64,000 nt of DNA from Marisa cornuarietis. Lineage: Eukaryota; Mollusca; Gastropoda; Architaenioglossa; Ampullariidae. This document shows positions 1 through 10,479 of the stretch, piece by piece (position 1 is the stretch's first letter; each line of letters begins with the position of its first letter). The position numbers and the translations under genes are program-made. The notes under the pieces were generated by a model. It worked only from the letters and a program-made list of their open reading frames with translations. It did not search any database and was not told the DNA's origin. The stretch covers positions 13,515,501 to 13,579,500 of the forward strand of contig SMMW01000617.1 in assembly GCA_004794655.1 (NCBI GenBank), given 5' to 3'.

Positions 1-204
1 ACCAAAGACAGTCCATGATGTTCATCCGACTAAAGACTGTCCATGATGTTCATCAGACTAAAGACTGTCCATGATGTCCATCAGACTAAAGACAGTCCAT
101 TATGCTCATCAGACTAAAGACCGTCCATGATGTTCATCAGACTAAAGTAAAGACCGTCCATGATGTTGTTCAGACTAAAGTCCGTACATGATGTTCATCA
201 GACT
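1..204. repeat. 28-bp minisatellite, about 7 copies
   Basis: Direct tandem array with a unit of about 28 bp containing 'gtccatgatgttcatcagac'. Copies differ by a few substitutions, and one junction carries an extra 'aaagt'. The array is cut by the left window edge, so its full length is unknown. It lies in what is probably the intron just upstream of gene A exon 491-577. Confidence 0.9.
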
Positions 205-490
205 GTGACACGCACACAGTCTTAATATGTTTATATTAAACAATATTTACAACTTGTAAAATATATGTTTATAGTATATCTGAATTACATTTCAAATGTA
301 TCCTAAAGATATTGTGTCCATAATGGTGTAGTTCGTTTATTATATATCCTGCCTACGTTACAAAGTAACATAATAATATTTATAACGTATGCTAGATATA
401 TTTATAAAGTATCTTGATTATATTAATAATGTCTCGTACATGTTTCTGACAGAATAATGAAGTTGTTTTTGTGTTTTTCGCCGTGTTCAG

Positions 491-577
491 AAAACCCCAA
501 GTCCAGTATCTGTTGTCTTCAAGGATGTTTGGCGGGAACTGCTGTAGGCTTTTCTTTCTTTGTTGCCCTTCCCTCTG
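491..577 (+). CDS. Gene A internal coding exon: Cys-Cys motif and first membrane helix
   Basis: An 87-bp exon bounded by acceptor ...ttcAG and consensus donor GTAAGT (578). It starts with the last two bases of a codon, has 28 full codons, and ends with the first base of a Gly codon (phase 1 at both ends). It encodes Asn-Pro-Lys-Ser-Ser-Ile, then Cys-Cys-x-x-x-Cys, then a hydrophobic helix ending Val-Ala-Leu-Pro-Ser-(Gly). Length, phases and motif order match the gene B exon at 55504-55587 (84 bp), which is the main evidence that it is real. The first exon with the start codon must lie left of the window. The paired cysteines beside the helix could be palmitoylated (inference). Function unknown; the product is a small membrane protein. 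Confidence 0.75.
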
Positions 578-755
578 GTAAGTATAATGTTAAACAACCT
601 CTCCACCCCACCCCCAAACAAAAACAATAACAGGACAAAATACAGTAAGACCTGTTTGTCTTTTCCAGTTTCCTGACTTTCCAGTTTGCCAGTCAGCCTG
701 TATATCCTGTGCTTACATCATCTTTTTGACTTCCATTTTCTGTCTAATCTATCCA

Positions 756-757
<2 letters not shown>

Positions 758-805
<48 letters not shown>
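758..805. repeat. (TG)n microsatellite
   Basis: Perfect TG dinucleotide run inside gene A intron 578-1901, followed by a second shorter TG run at 862-894. Confidence 0.95.
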
Positions 806-809
<4 letters not shown>

Positions 810-859
810 AGGGAGAGAAACTAACAGCATAACAGTCATCCAATAATATCACATAAACA

Positions 860-861
<2 letters not shown>

Positions 862-894
<33 letters not shown>
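862..894. repeat. (GT)n microsatellite
   Basis: Perfect GT run in gene A intron 578-1901, about 56 bp after the previous TG tract. Confidence 0.95.
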
Positions 895-895
<1 letters not shown>

Positions 896-1901
896 TACGC
901 ATACAGTTTGTGCATACATGTGCGTGCGAATGTCTTACTTAGAAGAACAGTGAGGTATAGCCATAGAACTGAACTGGAACAGATATAATCACAGAGCAGA
1001 AGAGAAGTGACCGTAAAAACACAGCGCAGACACAAGGCGAGGCTGATGTGTGGTAGAACAGAAGGACAACGCACCCAGAACCGGAACTAGATTATATTGC
1101 GCTTTAGGCCAAGAAGAAAAGCCACCCCAACCCCCTCCCAATCATAACCCATTTAAAGGCTAACCCGAAAGCAACATTTATTATTTATGGTCGGGTTAAG
1201 TTCATTTTAAAATAATAATTCCCAAATTCGAGTACATAGTTATGCTTGAGAAGAACATTACTATAATATTTGTCGTGCCTCGTCGTCAAAAAACCCCACC
1301 GAGATTAGTTTTTGTGATACTTTATGCACTATTTCCAGCGATTTTCGCTGGGCACTTGGGATAGTCTGTAACAGTTAATGTAAATGTTGTGGTCATCAAA
1401 TTGAGAGTTAAAACCTCATGTTCCTTGCTTTTTGTTGTGCAAACAGTTACAATACAAGAGGCCTTGTCTATAAAAGGTCTTAATGCCCGTAATAAATGAT
1501 AACACCATTGTGAGGTTAGCTAAGTGTCCTCTGATTCAAATTTTGTCATTAAAAAGGATTAAGCAGCTTGCACAACCAGGTAAAAGCATGCTCAAAATTG
1601 CATCCAAGTTCCTGTCCTGCTCCAGTTCTCTTGTGCCTTGAGTACAGAGGGTCATCCAGAAAGATGTGATATTGTTGGAGCAGGTATGTGTCGTCGTCGT
1701 CGTCCCTACGGGTCAGGCTTAGAAACCCTTCGCTTTTCCGTCCGTTTTCCATCTACACTCCACAGTCTTATTTATGCGGAGATTGTCACATCAACATCTA
1801 TCACAAATTATTCGTCCACTTTGTCTTGAGTTATCCCATGTTCTTTTTACTTGCCCACCCGCGACTTTCAGCTGTTGATTGCTTTTGTTCTTGGGTGGTA
1901 G

Positions 1902-2053
1902 GTATCCTCCTGGTGGTATTTGCCAGCAACAGCAATGACAGACCTCTCCTGATCGTCGGCATCGTGCTGGTGATCTTACCGCTCTTTGTGCTGATCATCG
2001 TCATCGTCCTTTGCTTGAATCAGCGGCGACTGGCGCGACTTCGCAAGCGCAAG
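1902..2053 (+). CDS. Gene A internal coding exon: loop, second membrane helix, basic tail
   Basis: A 152-bp exon with acceptor ...ggtAG and donor GTACAA, joining to 577 across a 1,324-bp intron. It completes the split Gly codon and reads Ile-Leu-Leu-Val-Val-Phe, then a polar loop (Ala-Ser-Asn-Ser-Asn-Asp-Arg-Pro). A long second helix rich in Ile, Leu and Val ends Leu-Cys-Leu-Asn-Gln-Arg-Arg and is followed by a strongly basic run (Arg-Leu-Arg-Lys-Arg-Lys). The Leu-Cys-Leu-x(1-2)-Arg-Arg boundary is shared with gene B (residues coded near 56431-56446). By the positive-inside rule the basic tail is cytosolic, so both termini are probably cytosolic. Unlike gene B, the frame continues through another intron (phase 0) to a third exon. 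Confidence 0.8.
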
Positions 2054-2333
2054 GTACAACTGCCGAGTCATTAAAAGGGAAAAGCAGGTCAAATACTGTA
2101 GTTAGGCTTAAATGACTTGACACTGACGTTCTGAAAGGTACTGGTGGGTCAGATGCGTCTTGATCCATGTTGTAGCATTTTTATTTTAGAATCGAATCGT
2201 GTCAAACTTTCTGTTAGTGTTGATTGTTTGGTGTTGTAAATGCGTGGGGTTAAAAAAAGGTCCTTGGTTGAAAACCGAGACACTGGACATAGCTAATAAC
2301 TGCATTCCATTTCCTTATTGTTCTTTTCCTCAG

Positions 2334-2381
2334 ACCGGCGAGAGCAGTACCAGCACAACGTCATCGGTAGTCAGTGAATGA
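2334..2381 (+). CDS. Gene A last coding exon: Ser/Thr-rich tail and stop
   Basis: A 48-bp coding exon after acceptor ...tcctcAG, in phase 0 with the preceding exon across a 280-bp intron. It encodes 15 residues, Thr-Gly-Glu followed by a Ser/Thr-rich run ending Val-Val-Ser-Glu, then TGA at 2379-2381. The tail has no gene B counterpart of similar composition, so the C-termini have diverged. It is rich in possible phosphorylation sites (inference). The stop sits inside the palindrome TGACGTCA. Visible gene A exons encode 94 residues after the split first codon. Confidence 0.7.
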   Translation, partial: TGESSTSTTSSVVSE

Positions 2382-2534
2382 CGTCACAGGGGTCGTGTGA
2401 CAACCTTGTACAACGTGCCTCAACAGTTTCGGCCGAGATCAGCAGAGGGGGAAAGCAAGAGGACTGATGGCCGCTCACTAGCCTTCACCTTCACCTTCCT
2501 GCTGCGACCCACAGCCGGTGACCCAGAACTTTGA
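2382..2534 (+). other. In-frame open extension after the gene A stop (possible readthrough or plain 3' UTR)
   Basis: After TGA (2379-2381) the frame stays open for 50 sense codons to TGA at 2532-2534. It begins CGT CAC AGG and ends Pro-Glu-Leu. By chance a frame stays open this long in roughly one case in ten, so it is not convincing alone. It matters because gene B shows the same TGA-CGT-CA context with its own open extension. The default reading is 3' UTR. No AATAAA is close: ATTAAA is at 3384-3389 and the first clear AATAAA is at 4017-4022, so the 3' end is unresolved. Confidence 0.3.
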
Positions 2535-4722
2535 CTCGATGGGCTCGGTTCTCCTCAATCTCTTGTTGCAAAACAAAGCAAGTCACGTGATCTCAGTGTG
2601 ATGCTCCGCAGTACAGCTGCATAATACTTCTGTCTCAGTCTCTTACAACCCACATTCAGGAAGCTACTGACTACCTTGTAATTAATCGCCCAACCCTCAT
2701 CTTGGATGTTTGTTCCGGGAGATTGTAACGACTGTGAAAAATGTCTAAAGAAATCCGAGTAGTATCATTTGCGTGTTTTAAAAGACACATAGAGAATCAT
2801 CCACATCTGTATACCATGTTTTAAGCTGAAGATAGGCTTCCAATAATTATAGACTGGATCACATTGTTGATTCTATTTATGGAGACCTACGTCAATACCA
2901 AACGACTATAATATGCCTTGTTCATGAAATGCTCTTTTAGAACGTTCGTTCTCCACAACCAACAGGTGCACAATGGAGGTGAACAGGAACAAACAAGTGT
3001 CTATGTACAAAGGCACCAAGGTACATGGAGTAAACACGCACACACAGTGAGACACACATACACACGCACGCCTACAAGCCAGTCCCTGACACGAAGACAC
3101 ACATCAGCTGTTATCTTTAGCTCGAGCACCATGCAACAAAAAATGTGTAAAACATATGGTGTCCTAACAAGGTGTCTGAGACTCGCCACATCTAACGCAC
3201 CTTGTTACTAATAATTGCTTTCGGGTGTCACGTGCAATGCCTGTCTCCTTTGTTATCCAAATCTGCTGGTTTTTTTGTGGAGGGGACGGGGAATGTATCT
3301 CAAAACGGCGTACATACTTGTGTACACTTTGCCTGATATTTTATTTGTAAGTTACATAGAGGTAAAGAGGATTTCTAGCAAAAATTAAATGAACGAGTGA
3401 GCGAAGAAGAAAGGGAGTTAAGTGAAAAGTTTTGTGCAGACTTATACTTTTGTGCAGCATTGTATATGATCGATTTTATTTAAACCAGAAACTCGAAAAT
3501 GTGTGAAACGGCGAGTGAAAACCACCCCGAGAATCTGAAGCCCAGTGTCAGGATAGTCATTCAGCTTTGTCCTGCGTACCACAACCCATGTGCCCGTCTT
3601 GGCGGCAACAACTGTTAAGCGGCCAAATTTGGCGCCGGCTTCTCGGTACGCAGTACACAGGTGTTCGGCATTGGCTAACCTGTAAGCGGGTTAATTAAGA
3701 CTTATCATGAACTACAGGTTGCTGAGACAAATATACAGACATTCACTGATCTGCAACTCACCCGTCCCATCCACCAACCCGTTTTTTCAACGATCGTTAT
3801 ATTGATATATTGTTTGTCAAAGTATCTTGAGAAATATGTCACTGGCTTTGATAAGTATTAAACTAGGGATATAATATTGTGGGAGTTTAGTTTATGTTCT
3901 TTGTTTGCTTTTATGGTGTTTTGTTCAGAGTGACTTCTTGTGCACAAGATGGAAAAAAAGTTAAAAAAATAGTACTCTTAACTAAACTCTAGTATGCAGT
4001 AACCAATCTTCTGGTAAATAAAACAGCAAAGTAGGTGAATAAATAATAAATAAAATAAAGAAATTAATAAATAAAGAAAATTTTTTCCTTGCTCATTGAC
4101 ACAACAACAATTAGAGATATGAAAGAAATTAAAAGTAACTGTGTATTGCTCGTCCCCTTAAACAAGGGACGCTACTGACAGAACGAATCAACTGCAAGAG
4201 TCGTCGCCCTTACATTGAGTTTGGAAAACCTATTCGCCAGAAATTTGTTTTCAGTGTAACATACTAACATGCCATGCATCTGTTGACATGTAACTCAAAG
4301 ACATATAACATGCACTATTTCAAATCCTACACATTATTTTAAATAATATAATAGTAAAACAAAATATTACGCGTATAATTACATGTAACATTTAACAGAA
4401 GTGTTATCATTGATAAGAGCCACGTATTAGCTGAGTATTAAGAGCTCTTCCCATCTGAACACCGTTTCCGAGCTCTCAAGCTAAAAGCAAATCACAAAAT
4501 ATATTCGTACCCAGGTCTATTACAATACACTTGAATATCCCTTGAAATGGCCACAACTTAATCAAGTTAGTGTGTGAAGGGAGTGTGCGTGTGAAATAAA
4601 ACAAAACAAAAACATCAGTGTGAGCTGTCCATAAATTGACTTGTACTTTCATGAACTTTGCATACTGCACTTGTCTTTCGTCTGGTGCTGAGAAGACACC
4701 AAAAAGGAGATTATAATGAGCA

Positions 4723-4723
<1 letters not shown>
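2535..4723. other. Gene A 3' flank / probable 3' UTR, no gene seen
   Basis: No coding exon recognised. The 3' UTR of gene A must start here. Candidate polyadenylation hexamers are ATTAAA at 3384-3389 and AATAAA at 4017-4022; the latter is followed by a run of overlapping AATAAA-like motifs to about 4080. Confidence 0.5.

Positions 4724-4781
<58 letters not shown>
4724..4781. repeat. (CA)n microsatellite
   Basis: Perfect CA run of about 29 repeats. Confidence 0.95.
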
Positions 4782-4782
<1 letters not shown>

Positions 4783-6428
4783 TTCTCTCTGCAGAGCTAA
4801 TTAAGTTATTGTCATGTTAGGCCACTTGCGATTGTCTAATCAATGTTATCCCACTATGTCATCATGTCTTGTTTGATTTGGAGAAAGGGGGGTGACGGTA
4901 GAATGAACGTTAGTTAAAAGAAAAAAGTGAAGACGATATGGTGACGGGATATTGAGAAAAAATAGTTAAGCAGGTTTTTTTCTGCAGTACTAAGCTATAG
5001 GCGTAGACACTAGACTACAGGGGGTGTGGGGGTGGAAAACTGTACAACCGACTAGACCGAGTACATTCATCCATTCGACAGAAATCTTTGTGTTACTACG
5101 CGACGGGCGTGAATTACATGTAATCTAGCGGGAAGGAACTCATCGTATATTGGATAAGCTGCTCACCATCGCAGGCTTGATCGAATGGCTGTCCTTGTCA
5201 GCTGCTGAATTTATGTGCTCCCCCTCCCCTCCCCCCAACGACCAACGCGAATCAAGGTACAAATGAATGAATGATAGAGGATGGAAGCTGATGGGGTAGA
5301 GTTGTTGAATTTTTTTTCCTTTGTTTTGGTCCGGTACATGAATGAGCCAGTGTGTGTAACAATAATGTTAAATATGATAATTTTTAATAATATGTGATAA
5401 CTTTTAAAGTATTACCTGTAGTAAAAATGCTACATTAAATATGTTACACATTGTCACAAGCGATATTAACATTTACAGTATTGCAATTTATATATTGCAT
5501 GTAGTCACAAGCAATATTCACAACATCCGCAATATTCACGCAGTTAAAAAAAATATGTTCAGCTGGTGCTGCTTGCACAGTTCAATTGCAAAATGTCAGC
5601 AGATATCTGACTCATCATGGGCAAGCTCTTGAAAATATAAGCTATAAAAAGCTACGAGATAAAGGTTCACAAGTTCAGTTGAAGATCGACATTGTTCAAT
5701 ACGCGCACACCGGTGAACTTTTTAATTTTATCTTTTTCTTTGTTCCCGTCTGTTACTTTTTTTACCCAACCCTAGATTAGAGCTGTTTGCCAAACAGCTG
5801 CAAAACAGTATATTCCTCCCCCCACCCACCTCTACCTCATTATCACCACAGAACTGAGGCTATGATCAATACGATCGCCACATTACGGAGATGATGAGAC
5901 GTATAAACTCTTCGGACTATGAACGATTTTTCGTGTCGATCCATAATAGTCGAGAGTACCTACCGAGAGAGTACAGTGCCCTCGAATACTGTTACACATG
6001 CGCGAGTGGGTTGCTGGCTATCATTAGTCTCTCTGATTAGTCTACTGTCGCCTGGGAAATGTGTGTGTGTGCGCGCGCGCGCGCGTGCGTGAGAGATAAA
6101 AGGGGAGTCTAGACAGACACACAGACCAAGAGAGTGATGCTTACTTGAAACAGCTAATAATGTACAATGCGCCTCTCGTGCAAGTCTTTGTTTATAGCGG
6201 GAGGCTCTTTTAATGAAGACAGTATACAGCCATTAACAAAAAAGAGCAACTCGACCATAACCACACATCGAATCGAACGCTCCCCCGAGTAGACTCAACC
6301 ACCGATGACAAAATTGATAAGTTTATCAGGAAAGCATAAACGATATCAAAGGCATAAAAAGTAAAAGATGATTGTGTAGATGGAGCGACAATCTTAGGAT
6401 TGTTTCTTAATACTTTCAGTTACCGTGC

Positions 6429-6431
<3 letters not shown>

Positions 6432-6496
<65 letters not shown>
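6432..6496. repeat. (TG)n microsatellite
   Basis: Perfect TG run of about 32 repeats. A short (GC)n stretch lies upstream at about 6070-6085. Confidence 0.95.
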
Positions 6497-6497
<1 letters not shown>

Positions 6498-6978
6498 GTT
6501 AAGGTAGGGTGGAAATAGCTTCCTAGAATATGTAATGTTCTCATCCGTCTATAACACCGTCTCATAATTGTTAGTGGTCATCCCCCACATAACGGTAGTC
6601 GAGTTGGCAAAAGCTCAAGTCGACAGGTCGAACTACAAGAAGGGATCGAGCGAAGCCCCTCCTGACGCAAGTACGTGTAATGGCTATTTTGTGCTGTGAA
6701 TTTTTTCCGTGCATTCACTTGGTTAAATTAAAAAAAAACTTGCATAGAAAAAGTACACATTTGCTCATCTGCTGAATCTATAGTCACATAAAATATAATC
6801 GCTGGGAATGTGTCAGCTTGATTGACCCCTGCCGTTGTGATAATACCTGGCATGGGGTTTCTGGGCTTTTTTGTACTCTTACACCCAACGCAGACACAGG
6901 AGACTACTTCTGAGACTGATCTGATACTGCTTAGAGCCCAAGTACCGCTGCTGTGTCCCTCTCCCACCCCCCCACCCC

Positions 6979-7113
6979 CAGTGGCGTAGGAACCGGGGGG
7001 GGGAAGGGGGGCGGCCCAAAAAAAAGATGCCGGGAAGGCGAGAATGTGAACGTTATTCATTGTCAGCATGGAGCTTGCCCCCCCCCAAAGCCGAGCATCT
7101 TCCTACGCCACTG
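6979..7113. mobile_element. 135-bp hAT-like MITE with 8-bp target duplication
   Basis: Both ends carry perfect 14-bp terminal inverted repeats, CAGTGGCGTAGGAA at 6979-6992 and its reverse complement at 7100-7113. The flanks 6971-6978 and 7114-7121 are the identical 8-mer cccacccc, so an 8-bp target-site duplication is visible, though the flank is C-rich low complexity. Termini starting CAGTG with 8-bp duplications are typical of hAT transposons (established knowledge). At 135 bp it cannot encode a transposase, so it is non-autonomous. The interior has G- and C-runs and no open frame of note. Confidence 0.75.
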
Positions 7114-7351
7114 CCCACCCCCACCTCCCGCTCCCATTCCGGCTAGTGAGCGACATCGATGGTAGACTGTGAAGCCAAGACCGCGCGGCTCTGGAAAGGT
7201 CGACTGAAAGGTCAACGGTAAACGCTATGATTGACGAGCACAGAGTTATCTCCCTTGCGTCTATCAATCAATCTCTTCTTGCCTTCATCCAAATGGAAAG
7301 AGAGAAAGTCAGACGGACTTAATTTTGTCTCTTTCTCTCCAAATTACACAC

Positions 7352-7447
<96 letters not shown>
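7352..7447. repeat. (GAT)n trinucleotide microsatellite
   Basis: About 32 copies of GAT/ATG. The frame that reads it as poly-Asp (7231-7644) is open for 137 codons, but most of that is the repeat itself. The roughly 65 codons after it end at a GTGAGT-containing stretch (7635). I do not call this a gene. Confidence 0.95.
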
Positions 7448-7449
<2 letters not shown>

Positions 7450-7802
7450 AAAACAGAAAAAGTCGTCAGCGTCGTCTTGAAACTTCGAACAGGCGGGGAG
7501 GTTCCAACTTATAATGGCAACGAGCTCCCCAGTCTAGGTCCAGCAGAAAAGAAGGATTGGTCGCCAGAACTTTTGGTGCCAACTTTTGGCAGGTGTAGAA
7601 TAGAGTGGTCTGACGAGGAACTAAGGAGTCTCGATGGTGAGTAGACAGTCAGTGTTGGATAAGGGAATGCGCCACAGGTGAAGCTATATCACATCATCGA
7701 ATAGACAACCAGTGGGGCATACGGAGAAGAAGTGTGATATGGTCACTCTCTTGACTAAAGAACAAGGCATGAGACGAAGTACTGTCTGTAGTTTGACAGC
7801 TA

Positions 7803-8064
7803 TGTGGTTTAGACATAGTTTTTCAATAAATGGTTTAGACACAGTCTGTCAATAAAAGGTTTACACAGTTCGCCACTAAATGGCTTAGAGGTAGTTTGAC
7901 AATAAGTGGCTTAGAAAAAGTCAGTAAGTGGTATAGACATAGTTTGTCAATAGGTGGTTTAGATATAGTCTGTCAAAAAAGGTTTAGACAAAGTTTGTTA
8001 ATATAAGTGGTTTAGACAAAGTTTGTCAATATAAGTGGCTTAGACATAGTTTTTCAAAAAGTGA
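7803..8064. repeat. Degenerate minisatellite, unit about 27-31 bp
   Basis: About nine diverged direct copies of a unit resembling 'tggtttagacatagtttgtc' plus 'aataaa/aatata'. Unit length varies and substitutions are frequent, indicating an old array. Confidence 0.85.
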
Positions 8065-8580
8065 AACGTCCAACAAACAGAGAGTTCTATTAAACATATC
8101 CAGAAAGAAAAAGGTGACAAATCAGTGCCTATTCCTTTCGCAATTCATCTGGAGAATTTGTAACAGACACATAATTTTCTCTTCCCTCCTGACTACCCCA
8201 AATTCTTAACTCCCAACAGGGAGGACATAAATTTATCCACCGATCCATACGATCCATTCATTCATGTATTGAAATTTAGGAAAAGAACGTCCCACTGAAT
8301 ATTCTGAAAATCTTCACCTACTATATCTTTATTGGTCTTCTCAAACACTAACGGGTGGAAGTTACATTGGATTCAGTTTAAATAGTCATACTATAATGTT
8401 TGTCTCGACGGGTGGTCATTATAAAATTCTATAATTGTTTTTTTTTTATAAAGCTAATATCATTTCTTTGATATCAAACTCAATGAACTCAAAATAAAGA
8501 ATTACTGTCATCGTAACCTATGCTGTGTAAACGAGCATCATTGTGATTCTAAGCGTTAACACCGAGAGTGAATTTAGTTT

Positions 8581-8766
8581 AGTGGAAGCGGATAGCCGCG
8601 TTGTAAGAACCCAGATGCCCGCTGGTTCGATACCCGTGTACCGCGAGCAAACGTCCCTAAATCGACCCAGTATGGTACCTAACCCCATAAAGAGTTGAGT
8701 AAGGTAAAACAGGGAGGGGAAATAAGCTGGACCAACACATGAAAGAAAAAAGGTTAAATGACTCCT
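8581..8766 (+). mobile_element. tRNA-derived SINE, family 1, + orientation, internally deleted
   Basis: The head reads 'agtggaagcggatagccgcg' with an A-box-like stretch, followed by the B-box-like GGTTCGATACC at about 8624-8634. The body (gcaaacgtccc..., cgacccag..., ggtacct..., ccataaagagttg...) matches the reverse complement of the element at 47564-47836, so the two are copies of one family. The segment equivalent to about 47625-47690 is missing here. It carries many substitutions, so it is an old copy. No target duplication seen. Confidence 0.7.
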
Positions 8767-9165
8767 ATACAATCTTTTATGTCCTTCGTTTTATGTACAT
8801 GACACTCGAACGCAAACTATTAACTATGAATATGTCAGTTATTGTCATCTCACTGTGAAAATTAAAAAAAAACTTCGTCTAGATGACTAGACTTTCGCTT
8901 TACAAGCGTTGAAGCAAGATAAAAATCCGCTGCATGAAGACAAAAGGGCTTTTGACCAACACATCCCTGGCAAAACTTCTCTCAACTTTTTAGCATTGTC
9001 ATCGTGGCTGGGCTGTCCGACATGTCACAGCTGTCATCACATTGGCTTAATCCTGGTTGCTGTCACGTTGACAAGGCAGCTACGCCAAGCAAGAAACTGC
9101 ACGGTCGATAAACGGGAGTTGCTGACGCCATCACATCGGCAAAGATGTACTAACAATGTCGCAAG

Positions 9166-9276
9166 ATGGCGTCCGGAGTCAACGGCTTTATCCCCAGCCT
9201 AGACGCACTCACTAAGATGGTGGATCCGATGATAAAGACGATGGTCGACGTGTGTCCTGTGATGTTATGGCAATAA
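9166..9276 (+). CDS. Short open frame of 36 codons, hypothetical
   Basis: ATG in good context (A at -3, G at +4) starts a 36-residue frame beginning Met-Ala-Ser-Gly-Val-Asn-Gly. It ends in TAA that lies inside an AATAAA hexamer (9272-9277). The Met-, Val- and Leu-containing peptide is amphipathic in appearance. No splice sites or homolog recognised. It could be a single-exon small ORF or chance. Confidence 0.15.
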   Translation: MASGVNGFIPSLDALTKMVDPMIKTMVDVCPVMLWQ

Positions 9277-10479
9277 ATTGCACAGTTATGGTGGTTGTCA
9301 TCGATTTATCACTTTGACTGAAATCAGTCCTTAAAGTTCGGCATGAAAAACAAAAACATTCCAACTGCTTTGTTGAAGCATCTCAACCCTTAAATTGACT
9401 AAAGAATGAAAGGAGGGTCTTTTTACTGACATCACTCGAAAACCAGGAAGCGATCCATCGTGACCTCGACCGGGTTATGACTAAACGCGAGCCAGAGACA
9501 CTTCCGCGTAGAGTGTATATGTGACAATAATAATAAAAGCTGAAGCTGCCGTTAAACACTTGCGCGTTATAAGAAAAAAAAAAAGAAGAAGAAGAAGAAA
9601 AGAAAGAGGAAAGGGAAAAAAGAAAAAAAAACCAAAACGAGCTTCTTAACCCGATGCTTTTGAAACTTTATCAGTACTCTAAAGTTGTGCTTGGCAGCCG
9701 AGAATAATTTTGTTTTCATTTGTCTTTGTTTTCCGAGTCAGCAATTCTAAAGTCTCATCTCTCGATTGCAGTACGGAGATATCTATTTATAGAACAACAG
9801 TCACAGGCACCTTTTTTCAAAGTTAACCCTACATGCTAGCTGAGAGGTATAAGTTCCATCTAGTCTTTACACGTTTACGCCTCACCTACCAGTGAGTGAC
9901 TTTGCATGGAGCAGCCCCATTAGGACTGAATGGGTTGCCGTGAAACGAGCGGAGAGCTCAGTGTTGGGCTCGGAATGCAAACGTTAAGGCTAAGGCTCTC
10001 GGTTCTCTTGGGTTCGCGCTTTGTTTGGACTGACAAGTGACACTCACGCGGGCCCTAGATCTTTTGTGTCGTCCATCTTCTCTTGACTTTGTGTGTGACA
10101 GCTAAACGCTTCGCTCTGAGCGCACTGAGTTTTTTTTTAATTTATTTATTTGTATTTTTTAAACTGCGCTTCGTGACAGCTTGTGCCCTGGCACATCGTA
10201 TGGTCTTGTTAGAATGCCTGTCGCTCCCGAGGTCTCAGCAAACATTGCCCGAACGCCACACATTGCCGACCTTCTGTAACCAGCTTTGTCGATGGCAGCT
10301 GTGTTCAAAGCAGGTCCGGGCCCTTTCACCTTTTCCCCGGCCAACCCAAACAATCGCCGTTGTTTACTTAAAATTGCTCGTTTCTACGTGAAGCAAACAC
10401 TGAGAGAAGAAAGGAAGCTAAAAACCCACGACATAAACTAAATACATTCAGCACCTTTCCCAACTCTTTTCACACTCGC

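Noticed and set aside
1..204. CRISPR-like regular repeats
   Set aside because: Contiguous direct repeats with no spacers in a eukaryotic context; a minisatellite.
7231..7644. 137-codon frame with a poly-Asp run
   Set aside because: The run is the GAT microsatellite; the rest is too short and unsupported by homology or splice context.
8581..8640. Possible tRNA gene from A- and B-box-like sequence
   Set aside because: The stem pairing is poor and the body continues into a sequence shared with 47564-47836, so it is a SINE head.
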